This document shows, in pieces, positions 26,112 through 35,967 of a DNA stretch of 64,000 nucleotides. How positions within the stretch are numbered: position 1 is the stretch's first letter; each line of letters starts with the position of its first letter. The notes under the pieces were generated by a model that saw only the letters and a list, made by a program, of their open reading frames with translations, was not told the origin of the DNA and did not search any database. The stretch lies in assembly GCA_036351575.1 (NCBI GenBank), contig JAZBPJ010000131.1:10960-74959 (forward strand), read 5' to 3'. The DNA is from JABDPF01 sp036351575 (GTDB lineage: Bacteria > Pseudomonadota > Gammaproteobacteria > Xanthomonadales > SZUA-36). Both the position numbers and the translations under genes were made by a program.

Positions 26112-27153
26112 TTCTTTCTCCGCGTTTTTCGTCTGCAGGACCTGCGCGGGCGGCCAGGAAACGCCGCAAAAGGGCCCGCGCCGCCAGGTTGGGCGGCAGG
26201 CGGCCTGCAGCAACCTCTTTTTCCAGCTCCGGCAGGTCGTGCCTGAGCCCGGGGTCGTCGCGCAGGGCGGCAACCAGGCTGTCATTGAGTTCCGCCCACA
26301 TCCAGGACAGGGCCTGGCCGGCTCGCCGCGGGGCCAGGAGACCCTTTTCAAGCAGCATCGCGTGATGCCGAAGCACGGCTTCCCAGGCCTCTTCGATACC
26401 CTCGCTCTCGAGCGAGGAGCAGGTTTGCACGGGCACGCTCCAGCCTTCGATACGCGGGCGCAGCAGCCGCAGGGCGTTGCGGAACTCGAGCGCAGATTCA
26501 TCGGCGATCCGCTTTAACGCGCCATCGGCCTTGTTGATCAACACCAGGTCGGCCAGTTCCATGATGCCGCGCTTGATGGCCTGCAACTCGTCGCCGCCGC
26601 CGGGCTGCAGCAGCAGCGCGAACATGTCGGTCATGTCCGCCACCATGGTCTCCGACTGCCCGACCCCCACCGTCTCCACGATTACCAGGTCAAAGCCGGC
26701 CGCCTCGCAGACGACCAGCGCCTCGCGCGTGCGCCGGGCGACGCCGCCGAGGGTGAGCCCGGATGGAGAACTTCGAATGAAGGCCTCGCTGCTGCGCGCC
26801 AGCGACTCCATGCGCGTCTTGTCGCCGAGTATGGAGCCCCCGCTGATCGCAGAAGACGGGTCGACCGTCAGTACCGCCACGCGCCGGCCCTGAGCGATGG
26901 CGTGATTGCCCAGCGCTTCGATGAAGGTGGACTTGCCGACACCCGGCGCACCGGATATGCCAAGCCGTATCGAACCCCCGGCGCGAGGCATGAGTTGCTT
27001 CAGCAGGGAATCCGCCTCGTCGCGGTGCTTCGGGTGAGTGGACTCGACCAGCGTGATCGCCCTCGCGAGCGATCGGCGGTCGCCCGCGAGCACCTTCGCG
27101 GCCAGTGCGGCCGCGCGAACGGTCGAATCCTTGTCGCGGGTCTCCCGGGGCAC
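26104..27153 (-). CDS. meaB: Methylmalonyl-CoA mutase-associated GTPase MeaB (ArgK family)
   Basis: G3E GTPase that protects and reloads adenosylcobalamin-dependent methylmalonyl-CoA mutase. The 349-residue product has Walker [18 protein letters not shown], the [18 protein letters not shown] segment, [11 protein letters not shown] (switch II region) and the guanine-specificity motif [11 protein letters not shown]-terminal dimerisation arm follows. The start is GTG, 3 bp after the pccA stop. Placement between pccA and the epimerase gene fits its role with the mutase encoded first in this operon. Confidence 0.93.
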   Translation of the reverse strand: MPRETRDKDSTVRAAALAAKVLAGDRRSLARAITLVESTHPKHRDEADSLLKQLMPRAGGSIRLGISGAPGVGKSTFIEALGNHAIAQGRRVAVLTVDPSSAISGGSILGDKTRMESLARSSEAFIRSSPSGLTLGGVARRTREALVVCEAAGFDLVIVETVGVGQSETMVADMTDMFALLLQPGGGDELQAIKRGIMELADLVLINKADGALKRIADESALEFRNALRLLRPRIEGWSVPVQTCSSLESEGIEEAWEAVLRHHAMLLEKGLLAPRRAGQALSWMWAELNDSLVAALRDDPGLRHDLPELEKEVAAGRLPPNLAARALLRRFLAARAGPADEKRGERND

Positions 27154-27156
27154 TGG

Positions 27157-29142
27157 CTATTTCAACTCCAGTATCCGGTCACCCACTTCCAGGCTGCCCC
27201 CCGCCTGGCAGTAGATTTTCGCCACGATGCCGTCATTTTCCGCACGCAGGGTGTTTTCCATCTTCATCGCTTCCAGCACCGCCAGCGCGGAACCGGCGCT
27301 GACCTCGTCTCCTTCCTTGACGGCCAGCGAGACGAGCAGGCCGGGCATCGGGGCGAAGAGAATCTTTGAAGAATCCTTGCGTATTTTTTCGGGGATGTGC
27401 TTCAGGAGCCTGGCGGCCTCGGGCGTGAGCATGCGGACATTGGCCTGGAAGCCTCCGTGTACGAGTCGGTAGTTCTGCAGGTTGCGCTCGACGCGGACGA
27501 ATACCTGCTCGCCGTTCACGGTGCCGTCAAAGAGTTTCTGCCCGAAAATCCAGGACGTGCGGATCACGTGCCGCCTGCCGCGGTACTCGACCACGTAGCC
27601 CTCGCCGTCGGGCACGATGGACACCGGTATATGCCGTCGATTCAGAACAGCCACGTATTCCGTCGGCGTGCGGCGCTCATGGCCCGGCAGCTGCCCGTGG
27701 ATGCCGGCGGCGCGGTCGCGGTAGCGGCGGAAGACATACGCAGCCACGCAGATGATGATGCTCGGATCCTCCAGCGGCATGTCGGCCGCGCTGAAACCGT
27801 CCGGGTATTCGACGCCGATCATGTCCGTGCTGATATCGCCGGAAACGTATCGCGGGTGAACCATCAGGGTCGACAGGAAACTGAGGTTGCTCGCCACACC
27901 GCGAATCAGGAAGCGGTCCAGCGCAGCGCGCATGTGCCGCATGGCCTCCTCGCGGTCTTTTCCACGGGTGATGAGCTTGGCGATCATCGGGTCGTAAAAC
28001 ATCGATACTTCGCCGCCTTCGTACACACCCGTGTCAACGCGGATGTTGTCGTCATCTTCCGGCGGCTGGTAGTGCACGAGCCGACCGGTGGACGGCAGGA
28101 AATTCCTCAGCGGGTCCTCGGCGTAGACGCGCGCCTCGATGGCCCAGCCGTCAATCCGCACGTCCTCCTGGCGGATCGGCAGTTCTTCCCCGGCGGCTAC
28201 CCGGATCATCAGTTCCACCAGGTCGAGCCCGGTCGTCAGTTCCGTCACCGGGTGCTCCACCTGCAGGCGGGTGTTCATCTCCAGGAAGTAAAAATTCCGC
28301 TGCGCATCTACGATGAACTCGACCGTGCCGGCCGAACGGTACTCGACGGCCTCGGCCAGCGCGACGGCCTGTGCGCCCATCTTGCGCCGCGTCGCCTCGT
28401 CCAGGAACGGGGACGGCGCTTCTTCGATCACTTTCTGGTGGCGCCTCTGCAGCGAGCACTCGCGCTCGTTCAGGTAGACCGTATTGCCCTGGCTGTCCGC
28501 CATCACCTGGATTTCAATATGCCTCGGCTGCTCGATGTATTTTTCGATCAACATGCGGTCGTCGCCGAAGCTGGACCGGGCCTCGTTGGCGGCGCGCTCG
28601 AAACCTTCGCGGCACTCGTCGTCGTCCCGCACAATGCGCATGCCCTTGCCGCCGCCGCCGGCAGAAGCCTTGAGCATGACGGGATAGCCGATTTCGTTTG
28701 CGGCCTCGACCGCGTGCTCAGCATCCCGCAAGCCGCCGTCGATACCCGGGATCACGTTGACCCCGGCCTCGGCCGCCAGTCTCTTGGAAGCGATCTTGTC
28801 GCCCATGGTCTCCATGGCGCGCGGACGGGGTCCGATGAAAACGATGCCTTCCGCTTCGAGCGCCCGGCAGAAGCCGGCGTTCTCCGAGAGAAAACCGTAG
28901 CCGGGGTGCACGGCCTGGGCGCCGGTATCCAGGCAGGCCCGGATGATGTTCTCCTGGACCAGGTAACTCTCGGCGGCCGGTGAAGGTCCGATGTGCACGG
29001 CCTCGTCGGCCATTTTCACGTGCAGCGCGTCGCGGTCCGCATCGGAATAAACGGCGACGGTGGCAATACCCATCTCGCGCGCGGTCCGTATCACGCGGCA
29101 GGCGATTTCACCCCGGTTCGCAATCAGAATTTTGTCAAACAA
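27157..29142 (-). CDS. pccA: Propionyl-CoA (acyl-CoA) carboxylase, biotin-carrying alpha subunit
   Basis: Carboxylates biotin with bicarbonate and ATP and carries it to the beta subunit. The 661-residue product has a biotin carboxylase domain (MFDKILIANRGEIACRVIRT; ATP-grasp KASAGGGGKGMRIV; EMNTRLQVEHPVTE), a middle BT linker domain (about residues 450-580) and a C-terminal biotinyl domain with the biotin lysine in LEAMKMENTL. The preceding MPGLLVSLAVKEGDEV is typical. Its partner pccB lies directly upstream; propionyl-CoA is the likely substrate because a methylmalonyl-CoA mutase is in the same operon. Some homologues act on methylcrotonyl- or acetyl-CoA. Confidence 0.92.
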   Translation of the reverse strand: MFDKILIANRGEIACRVIRTAREMGIATVAVYSDADRDALHVKMADEAVHIGPSPAAESYLVQENIIRACLDTGAQAVHPGYGFLSENAGFCRALEAEGIVFIGPRPRAMETMGDKIASKRLAAEAGVNVIPGIDGGLRDAEHAVEAANEIGYPVMLKASAGGGGKGMRIVRDDDECREGFERAANEARSSFGDDRMLIEKYIEQPRHIEIQVMADSQGNTVYLNERECSLQRRHQKVIEEAPSPFLDEATRRKMGAQAVALAEAVEYRSAGTVEFIVDAQRNFYFLEMNTRLQVEHPVTELTTGLDLVELMIRVAAGEELPIRQEDVRIDGWAIEARVYAEDPLRNFLPSTGRLVHYQPPEDDDNIRVDTGVYEGGEVSMFYDPMIAKLITRGKDREEAMRHMRAALDRFLIRGVASNLSFLSTLMVHPRYVSGDISTDMIGVEYPDGFSAADMPLEDPSIIICVAAYVFRRYRDRAAGIHGQLPGHERRTPTEYVAVLNRRHIPVSIVPDGEGYVVEYRGRRHVIRTSWIFGQKLFDGTVNGEQVFVRVERNLQNYRLVHGGFQANVRMLTPEAARLLKHIPEKIRKDSSKILFAPMPGLLVSLAVKEGDEVSAGSALAVLEAMKMENTLRAENDGIVAKIYCQAGGSLEVGDRILELK

Positions 29143-29180
29143 TGGCCGATCCTCGTTCGAACCGGTCCGTTTCCGGACCC

Positions 29181-30713
29181 TTAAAGTGGAATGTTGTCAT
29201 GCTTGCGCCACGGGTTTTCGAGTTTCTTCTCGCGCAGGATGGCCAGCGAACGGCAGATGCGCTGCCGCGTGCTGTGCGGGGCGATAACATCGTCGATGTA
29301 GCCGCGGCTGCCGGCAATGAACGGGTTGGAGAACTTGCGGCGGTATTCCTCGGTGCGCTTGGCAATTTTCTCCTTGTCGTCCAGGTCGCTGCGGAAAATG
29401 ATTTCGACCGCCCCTTTCGGACCCATAACCGCGATTTCAGCGCTCGGCCATGCCAGGTTCACGTCTCCGCGCAAATGCTTGGAACTCATCACGTCGTAGG
29501 CGCCGCCGTAGGCCTTGCGCGTGATGATGGTCACCTTCGGAACCGTCGCCTCGGCATATGCGTAGAGCAGCTTGGCTCCATGACGAATGATGCCGCCGTA
29601 CTCCTGTGCCGTACCCGGCATGAACCCCGGCACGTCGACAAACGTGACAATCGGAATGTTGAAGGCGTCGCAAAACCGGACGAAGCGGCCCGCCTTGATC
29701 GACGACTTGATATCCAGGCAGCCCGCCTGGACCATCGGCTGGTTGGCCACGATGCCCACCGTGTGGCCGTCCATGCGGGCAAAACCGATCACGATGTTCT
29801 GCGCGTGCTCCGGCTGCAGTTCGAAAAACTCGTAGTCGTCCGCGATTTTGTTGACCAACTCCTTGATATCGTAAGGTTTATTCGGATTATCCGGGACCAG
29901 CGTATCCAGCGACATCTCCACGCGGGCCGCCGGGTCCGGGGTCGGCCGGTACGGCGGTTTTTCACGGTTGTTCGCCGGCAGGTAGTTGAAGAAGCGCCGG
30001 ATCATCATCAGGGTTTCCACGTCGTCGTCGTAAGCGCAGTCGCATACCCCGGAAACCGTTGAGTGAGTCATCGCGCCGCCGAGCTCCTCGGCGGTGACCG
30101 CCTCGTGCGTCACCGTCTTCACCACGTCGGGGCCGGTAACGAACATGTACGAAGTGTCTTTGACCATGAATATGAAGTCGGTCATCGCGGGCGAATACAC
30201 CGCGCCGCCGGCACAGGGCCCCATGATGACCGAGATCTGCGGAATGACGCCGGAAGCCAGGACGTTACGCTGGAATACTTCGGCGTATCCGCCCAGCGAA
30301 ACCACCCCCTCCTGGATGCGCGCCCCGCCCGAGTCGTTCAGGCCGATCACCGGAGCGCCGATCTTCAGCGCGTGATCCATGACCTTGCAGATCTTTTCCG
30401 CGTGCGCGCCGGACAGTGATCCGCCGAACACGGTGAAATCCTGGCTGAAGACCAGCACGAGCCGGCCGTTGATCGTGCCGCTGCCGGTCACGACGCCGTC
30501 GCCCGGAATTTTCTTGTCCGCCATGCCGAAATCGTTGCAGCGATGCTCGACGAACATGTCCCATTCCTCGAAACTGTCCTCGTCGAGCAACAGGCTCAGG
30601 CGCTCGCGGGCCGTGAGCTTGCCGCGGGCGTGCTGGCTGTCGATGCGTTTCTGTCCGCCGCCGAGCAGGGCCGCTTTTCGTTTTCGTTCCAGTTCGTCGA
30701 TGATTTCCTGCAT
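29181..30713 (-). CDS. pccB: Propionyl-CoA carboxylase, carboxyltransferase beta subunit
   Basis: Transfers the carboxyl group from biotin to propionyl-CoA, giving methylmalonyl-CoA. The 510-residue product has the carboxyltransferase oxyanion segments [16 protein letters not shown] and [16 protein letters not shown] in the N-terminal half, and [32 protein letters not shown] (two pieces) and [13 protein letters not shown] in the C-terminal half. The acceptor-side Asp before [16 protein letters not shown] fits propionyl-CoA carboxylases. GGAGAG precedes the ATG. It lies between the mutase gene (47 bp gap) and pccA (38 bp gap). Confidence 0.94.
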   Translation of the reverse strand: MQEIIDELERKRKAALLGGGQKRIDSQHARGKLTARERLSLLLDEDSFEEWDMFVEHRCNDFGMADKKIPGDGVVTGSGTINGRLVLVFSQDFTVFGGSLSGAHAEKICKVMDHALKIGAPVIGLNDSGGARIQEGVVSLGGYAEVFQRNVLASGVIPQISVIMGPCAGGAVYSPAMTDFIFMVKDTSYMFVTGPDVVKTVTHEAVTAEELGGAMTHSTVSGVCDCAYDDDVETLMMIRRFFNYLPANNREKPPYRPTPDPAARVEMSLDTLVPDNPNKPYDIKELVNKIADDYEFFELQPEHAQNIVIGFARMDGHTVGIVANQPMVQAGCLDIKSSIKAGRFVRFCDAFNIPIVTFVDVPGFMPGTAQEYGGIIRHGAKLLYAYAEATVPKVTIITRKAYGGAYDVMSSKHLRGDVNLAWPSAEIAVMGPKGAVEIIFRSDLDDKEKIAKRTEEYRRKFSNPFIAGSRGYIDDVIAPHSTRQRICRSLAILREKKLENPWRKHDNIPL

Positions 30714-30760
30714 GCTCTCTCCTCGCAGGGTCGCGGGGGCTTACCCGCGCCCGAAAAAAG

Positions 30761-32923
30761 TCAAGCGCCGCGCGCCGCCCTGATCAGGCCGAGCACGTCG
30801 TGCGCGGCCTCCAGGATATTGGTGCCGGGCCCGAACACCGCCGCAACCCCGGCGTCCTTCAGCATAGCGTGGTCCTTGGGCGGGATCACACCGCCGCAGA
30901 CCACGATGATTTCATTCGCCCCTTCTCGCGCCAGGCCCTCGATAACCTGCGGCACCAGGGTGCGGTGTCCGGCCGCCTGCGACGAAATGCCGACGACGTG
31001 CACGTCGTTCTCGATCGCCTCGCGCACGGCCTCGTCCGGAGTCTGGAACAAGGGCCCGATATCCACGTCGAAGCCGATATCGGCAAAGGCCGTCGCGATC
31101 ACCTTGGCTCCCCGGTCGTGTCCGTCCTGGCCCAGCTTGCAGACCAGGATGCGCGGCCTGCGCCCTTCTGCGGCCGCGAACGCTTCTATGTCTTTCTGAA
31201 TGTCCATGAATTCCTGGGCTCCCGCGTAAACCGAACCGTAAACGCCCTTGATGGACTGCACCGAGGCGCGATGGCGTCCGAAAACGGCCTCGAGCGCGCT
31301 CGAGATCTCCCCCACGGTGGCGCGCGCCCGGGCGGCTTCTATCGAGAGGCCCAGAAGACAGCCCGAACCGTCGCGGGCGGCCTGCTCGAGGGCCTCCAGC
31401 GCTTCCTTGCAGACCGCGTCATCGCGTGCTTCCCGAACCTGCCGTATGCGCTCGACCTGCGACTCGCGCACGGCGCTGTTGTCGATGTCGAGGATGTCCA
31501 CGTCGGGCTCTTCATCCAGTTCGTAGCAATTGACCCCAACGATGCGGTCCTCGCCGCGATCGATGCGCGCCTGCCGCCGGGTGGCGGCTTCCTCGATACG
31601 CATCTTCGGAATGCCGGCTTCCACCGCCCGTGTCATGCCGCCCATTTCTTCCACTTCCTCGATCAGCCGGCGGGCTTCATTTACCAGCTGGTCCGTCAGG
31701 TTCTCGACGTAGTAGGAACCGCCCAGCGGATCGGCCACGCGCGTCAGGCCGGTCTCGTCACGCAGCACGAGCTGGGTATTGCGCGCGATGCGCGCGGCAA
31801 AATCCGTCGGCAGGCTGAGCGCCTCGTCAAAGGAGTTCGTGTGCAGGGACTGGGTTCCGCCGAGCACGGCCGCCATCGCCTCGACGGTCGTGCGGATGAT
31901 GTTGTTGTAGGGATCCCGGGCCGTGAGACTGGCGCCCGAGGTCTGGCAATGGGTGCGCAGCGCAAGCGAACGCGGGTCTTTCGGATCGAACTTTTCCGCC
32001 ATGAGCGACGCCCACAGCAGGCGCGCCGCGCGCAGCTTGGCCACTTCCATGAAGAAATCGGTGCCGATGGCAAAGAAAAAGGAAAGACGCGGCGCAAAAG
32101 CATCGACATCCAGGCCGCTGTCAATGGCAGCACGCACGTACTCGATGCCGTCGGCGATCGTGTAAGCCAGTTCCTGCGCGCAGGTCGCCCCCGCTTCCTG
32201 CATGTGGTAACCCGAAATCGAGACCGAATTGAAGCGCGGCATGTTGGCGGATACGTAGCCGATGATGTCGGTGACGATGCGCATCGACGGCTCAGGCGGA
32301 TAGATGAAGGTGTTGCGGACCATGAACTCCTTCAGGATGTCGTTCTGCAGGGTCCCCGAAAGCCGGTCCGGCGCCACGCCCTGCTCCTCGGCGGCGACGA
32401 TGAACATCGCCATCACCGGCAGCACCGCCCCGTTCATCGTCATCGATACCGACATTTTGTCCAGCGGAATGCCCTGGAAAAGGATTTTCATGTCCTCGAC
32501 GCTGTCGATGGCCACGCCGGCCTTGCCGACATCCCCTTCGACCCGCGGGTGATCGGAATCGTAGCCGCGGTGCGTCGCCAGGTCGAACGCCACCGACAGA
32601 CCGGTCTGGCCGGCCTCGAGGTTGCGCTGATAGAAGGCGTTGGATTCCTCGGCCGTGGAGAACCCGGCGTATTGCCGCACGGTCCACGGGCGGCCGGCGT
32701 ACATGGTGGCCTTCGGGCCGCGAACATAGGGCGGAAAGCCCGGCAGGGAATGCGCGTGATCGAGACGCTCCGTGTCCCGCGCGGTGTAAAGCGGTTTTAT
32801 GCGAATGCCTTCGGGTGTTTCAGTGTCCAGGCTTTCGAGGGGACGTTCACGGCACTCCTTTTCAGCCAGTGCCCGCCAGTCATCCAGTGTCTTTCGAGGA
32901 AATTCCGCCATGCCAACACCCAT
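30761..32923 (-). CDS. scpA: Methylmalonyl-CoA mutase, single-chain large subunit
   Basis: Adenosylcobalamin enzyme that isomerises (2R)-methylmalonyl-CoA to succinyl-CoA. The 720-residue product has the substrate-binding TIM barrel ([23 protein letters not shown] in pieces, [21 protein letters not shown] in pieces, [11 protein letters not shown]) and a C-terminal cobalamin-binding domain with the axial histidine in [12 protein letters not shown]. It is the first gene of the leftward propionate operon. ATG at 32921-32923 and another four codons later are both possible; neither has a recognisable Shine-Dalgarno sequence. No small-subunit (mutA-type) gene precedes it, as expected for the homodimeric form. 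Confidence 0.95.
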   Translation of the reverse strand: MGVGMAEFPRKTLDDWRALAEKECRERPLESLDTETPEGIRIKPLYTARDTERLDHAHSLPGFPPYVRGPKATMYAGRPWTVRQYAGFSTAEESNAFYQRNLEAGQTGLSVAFDLATHRGYDSDHPRVEGDVGKAGVAIDSVEDMKILFQGIPLDKMSVSMTMNGAVLPVMAMFIVAAEEQGVAPDRLSGTLQNDILKEFMVRNTFIYPPEPSMRIVTDIIGYVSANMPRFNSVSISGYHMQEAGATCAQELAYTIADGIEYVRAAIDSGLDVDAFAPRLSFFFAIGTDFFMEVAKLRAARLLWASLMAEKFDPKDPRSLALRTHCQTSGASLTARDPYNNIIRTTVEAMAAVLGGTQSLHTNSFDEALSLPTDFAARIARNTQLVLRDETGLTRVADPLGGSYYVENLTDQLVNEARRLIEEVEEMGGMTRAVEAGIPKMRIEEAATRRQARIDRGEDRIVGVNCYELDEEPDVDILDIDNSAVRESQVERIRQVREARDDAVCKEALEALEQAARDGSGCLLGLSIEAARARATVGEISSALEAVFGRHRASVQSIKGVYGSVYAGAQEFMDIQKDIEAFAAAEGRRPRILVCKLGQDGHDRGAKVIATAFADIGFDVDIGPLFQTPDEAVREAIENDVHVVGISSQAAGHRTLVPQVIEGLAREGANEIIVVCGGVIPPKDHAMLKDAGVAAVFGPGTNILEAAHDVLGLIRAARGA

Positions 32924-32943
32924 TCAAAGAGCAAGGAAGGCGA

Positions 32944-32964
32944 GCCGGCGCAGCATGCGCCGGC
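32944..32964 (-). other. Strong hairpin just upstream of the mutase gene
   Basis: A perfect 9-bp stem GCCGGCGCA / TGCGCCGGC with a 3-nt loop ends 20 bases before the mutase ATG. Leftward, the hairpin is followed by a pyrimidine-rich stretch with only short T-runs. It could be an mRNA leader structure or a weak terminator for mdh. Confidence 0.45.
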
Positions 32965-33049
32965 CGCTCAGAGGCTTAAACTACCTGCTCTCCGCACCGT
33001 CCGCAAACAAACGAAACGGCACGGGCAGCCACTCCGGACTCACCGGGCG

Positions 33050-33074
33050 GGCCCGGAATGCCGGGGTCCGGGCC
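33050..33074 (-). other. Hairpin after mdh
   Basis: An 8-bp perfect stem GGCCCGGA / TCCGGGCC with a 9-nt loop begins 26 bp past the mdh stop. No T-run follows, so it may protect the 3' end or aid Rho-dependent termination. Confidence 0.35.
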
Positions 33075-33100
33075 GTGAATCGAGCCGGTCCTGCAAAAAA

Positions 33101-34078
33101 TCAGAGCAGGCTTTCCACCGCCTTGCGTTCGTCCCGAAGCTCGGCGTCGCTGGCATCCATGCGTGCGCGGCTGAACGCATCGATCTCCAGGCCCTGCACG
33201 ATCTCGTAATCACCATCTTTGCAGACGCAGGGGAAGGAATAGACGATGCCGGGCTCGATCCCGTAGCTGCCGTCGGCCGGGACCGCCATGGATACCCAGT
33301 CGCCCCCGGGCGTGCCCAGCGCCCAGTTGCGCATGTGATCGAGCGCAGCCGAGGCGGCCGAGGCGGCGCTGGATGCGCCGCGGGCCTTGATGATCGCCGC
33401 GCCGCGCTGCTGCACCACCGGAATGAAGTTCTCCACGTACCAGTCGTGATCGACCTTGCCGGCCACGCCCGCGCCGCCGACCTCGGTAAAGCGGATGTCC
33501 GGGTACTGGGTCGAGGAGTGATTGCCCCAGATGACCATTTTTCGAATCTCGGAATGGTGCGTTCCGATGCGGTCGGACATCTGCGCCAGGGCGCGGTTGT
33601 GATCGAGGCGCGTCATCGCGGTGAAGTTGCGCGGGTCGAGGTCCGGCGCGGCCGCCTGCGCGATCAGGGCGTTGGTGTTGGCCGGGTTGCCGACGACCAG
33701 GACCTTGATGTCCCGGCTGGCAACCTTGTTCATGGCGGCGCCCTGGGGACCGAAAATCTTGCCATTGGCGGACAACAGGTCGCTGCGCTCCATGCCCGGC
33801 CCGCGCGGCATCGCACCGACCAGCAGCGCGTAATCGGCATCCTGGAAAGCGGTTTCCAGGTCGTCGGTCGCAACCACGTCCGCCAGCAGCGGGAAGGCCG
33901 AGTCGCGCAGTTCCATGACGACACCTTCCAGCGCGCCGAGCGCCGGGGTGATTTCAAGCAACTGCAGGATCACCGGCTGATCGGGGCCAAGCATGTCACC
34001 GGCTGCGATACGGAAACAGAGCTGGTAGCCGATCTGGCCTGCTGCACCTGTGACGACGACTCTTACGGGACGGTTCAT
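33101..34078 (-). CDS. mdh: Malate dehydrogenase
   Basis: NAD-dependent oxidation of malate to oxaloacetate in the TCA cycle. About 326 residues. It has the dinucleotide motif [37 protein letters not shown], the [12 protein letters not shown] loop, [12 protein letters not shown] and the catalytic histidine in [13 protein letters not shown]. This is the group of MDHs with the MPRG/LDHNR pattern (about 326 residues), not the E. coli type of 312. Start MNRPVRVV is preceded by GAGGAG. It lies upstream of the propionate operon on the same strand, 177 bp apart. Downstream hairpins suggest separate transcripts. Confidence 0.96.
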   Translation of the reverse strand: MNRPVRVVVTGAAGQIGYQLCFRIAAGDMLGPDQPVILQLLEITPALGALEGVVMELRDSAFPLLADVVATDDLETAFQDADYALLVGAMPRGPGMERSDLLSANGKIFGPQGAAMNKVASRDIKVLVVGNPANTNALIAQAAAPDLDPRNFTAMTRLDHNRALAQMSDRIGTHHSEIRKMVIWGNHSSTQYPDIRFTEVGGAGVAGKVDHDWYVENFIPVVQQRGAAIIKARGASSAASAASAALDHMRNWALGTPGGDWVSMAVPADGSYGIEPGIVYSFPCVCKDGDYEIVQGLEIDAFSRARMDASDAELRDERKAVESLL

Positions 34079-34158
34079 AACAACTCCTCGTGCATATCCT
34101 GGTTTAAAAATCTGACGTGTCGGCGGTCCTGCACACAGGGCCGCGCCCAAACGGTATC

Positions 34159-34164
34159 ATTGTA
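34159..34164 (-). promoter_or_regulatory. Candidate -10 element of mdh
   Basis: TACAAT on the leftward strand lies 80 bp before the mdh ATG, in the divergent mdh-ggt spacer. No good -35 hexamer is present, and the spacing candidates are weak. The upstream 40 bases (34165-34205) have a distinctive sequence discussed in the findings. Confidence 0.35.
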
Positions 34165-34232
34165 GCGGAAAATTTTAACGGTCCCATTTGACTTGCGTCC
34201 CCTTATGAACCCATTGCCGCGGAGTTCCAGCC

Positions 34233-35963
34233 ATGCCAAGCACACGCCATTCGGGCAGCAGACGGTCGTCCCTGCTTTTTTCCCTTCTCACGGTTTTTTG
34301 CCTTACGGAGGTCGCCATGGCCGCTGATCGCGTCACCGGCGAGTTGTTCGCCACCCGTTCCGAGGTGATTGCTCCGCACGCGATGGCGGCCACCAGCCAT
34401 CCGCTGGCGACCCAGATCGCGCTGGAGACCATGAAAAAGGGCGGCAACGCGATTGACGCGGCCATCGCCGCCAACGCGGCGCTCGGCCTGATGGAGCCGA
34501 CCGGAAACGGCATCGGCGGCGACCTGTTCGCCATCGTCTGGGACGCGAAAAGCGGGAAGCTGCACGGCCTGAACGCGTCCGGCCGCTCGCCCCGGTCGCT
34601 GACCCTGGAGTGGTTTCAAGAGCAGGGGCTCGAGTCGATTCCGCCATACGGTCCGCTGCCGGTATCCGTCCCGGGCACGGTCGACGGCTGGTTCGAACTG
34701 CACGGCCGCTTCGGCAGCCTGCCGATGAGTGAAATCCTGAAGCCCGCCGTCGAGTATGCCCGCAACGGCCATCCTGTTCACGAGACCATCCAGCACTACT
34801 GGGAAATCAGCGTCGAACGGCTGTCGGAGTACCCCGGTTTCACCGAGCAGATGACCATCGACGGGCGCGCGCCCGAGGTCGGTGAGCCGTGGAAGAATCC
34901 CAACCTGGCCAACACGCTGGAACGTATCGGCCGCGAGGGGCGCGATGTCTTTTATACCGGCGACATCGCGCGCGTAATCGGCGCTTACATGCAGGAGAAC
35001 GGCGGATTCCTGTCCTACGAGGACATGGCGTCCCACCGCAGCGAATGGGTGGAGCCGGTCGCGGTGAACTACCGCGGTTACGACGTGTGGGAACTGCCGC
35101 CCAACGGCCAGGGCATCGCGGCGCTGCAGATCCTGAACATCCTGGAACAGCACGACGTCGCCTCGATGGGCTTCGGCTCCGCCGACCACGTGCACCTGTT
35201 CCTGGAAGCAAAAAAGCTGGCATTCGAGGACCGCGCCCGGTTTTACGCGGACCCGGAGTGGATGGACGTTTCCGTCGACCGGCTGCTTTCCAGCTCCTAC
35301 GCCCGTGAAAGGAACGCGCTGATCAACATGCAGGAAGCGGCCGACTCCTATCCGCACGGCGACCCCGCCGTGCTGCGCGCGGGCGATACGATCTACCTGA
35401 CGACCGCGGACGCCGAGGGCAACATGGTCTCGCTGATCCAGAGCAACTACCGCGGCATGGGCAGCGGCATGACACCGCCGGGCCTCGGCTTCGTGCTGCA
35501 GGACCGCGGCGAGCTGTTCACCCTTGAAGCCGGTCACCCCAACGCTTACGCGCCGGGCAAGCGCCCCTTCCACACCATAATTCCTGCGTTTATCACGAAA
35601 GACGGCAAGCCCTGGATCAGCTTCGGGCTGATGGGCGGCGGCATGCAGCCGCAGGGCCACGCGCAGATCGTGATGAACCTCGTCGATTTCGGCATGGGCC
35701 TGCAGGAAGCGGGGGATGCGCCGCGCATCCACCACTCGGGGTCAAGCGAGCCGACCGGCGATGTCATGGAAGACGGCGGTATCGTCAACCTGGAAACCGG
35801 CTTCGGCTACGAAGTCGTGCGCGAACTGATGGCCCGGGGCCACCGCATCCAATACGCGCGCGGGCCGTTCGGCGGCTACCAGGCGATCATGAAGCACCCG
35901 CAGCACGGCACCTGGTTCGGCGCCTCGGAATCACGCAAGGACGGCCAGGCCGCAGGTTTCTGA
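34233..35963 (+). CDS. ggt: Gamma-glutamyltransferase family protein
   Basis: N-terminal nucleophile hydrolase that cleaves gamma-glutamyl bonds such as in glutathione; made as a precursor that self-cleaves. The 576-residue product has a signal peptide (LLFSLLTVFCLTEVAMA), so it is periplasmic. The large-subunit part has ATSHPLATQIALETMKKGGN and PTGNGIGGDLFAIVW. The predicted cleavage and nucleophile is Thr386 in GDTIYLTTADAEGN, aligned with E. coli Thr391. The glycine pair of the oxyanion hole may be in SFGLMGGGMQPQGH. It is followed at 4 bp by pdxB. Substrate range is not predictable; some members act on cephalosporin acids. Confidence 0.9.
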   Translation: MPSTRHSGSRRSSLLFSLLTVFCLTEVAMAADRVTGELFATRSEVIAPHAMAATSHPLATQIALETMKKGGNAIDAAIAANAALGLMEPTGNGIGGDLFAIVWDAKSGKLHGLNASGRSPRSLTLEWFQEQGLESIPPYGPLPVSVPGTVDGWFELHGRFGSLPMSEILKPAVEYARNGHPVHETIQHYWEISVERLSEYPGFTEQMTIDGRAPEVGEPWKNPNLANTLERIGREGRDVFYTGDIARVIGAYMQENGGFLSYEDMASHRSEWVEPVAVNYRGYDVWELPPNGQGIAALQILNILEQHDVASMGFGSADHVHLFLEAKKLAFEDRARFYADPEWMDVSVDRLLSSSYARERNALINMQEAADSYPHGDPAVLRAGDTIYLTTADAEGNMVSLIQSNYRGMGSGMTPPGLGFVLQDRGELFTLEAGHPNAYAPGKRPFHTIIPAFITKDGKPWISFGLMGGGMQPQGHAQIVMNLVDFGMGLQEAGDAPRIHHSGSSEPTGDVMEDGGIVNLETGFGYEVVRELMARGHRIQYARGPFGGYQAIMKHPQHGTWFGASESRKDGQAAGF

Positions 35964-35967
35964 TCAG

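Noticed and set aside
30800..34165. A very long open frame (about 1120 codons) on the rightward strand across the mutase and mdh genes.
   Set aside because: It is antisense to well-identified genes, has no family motif, and such frames arise in GC-rich DNA because stop codons are rare opposite biased codons.
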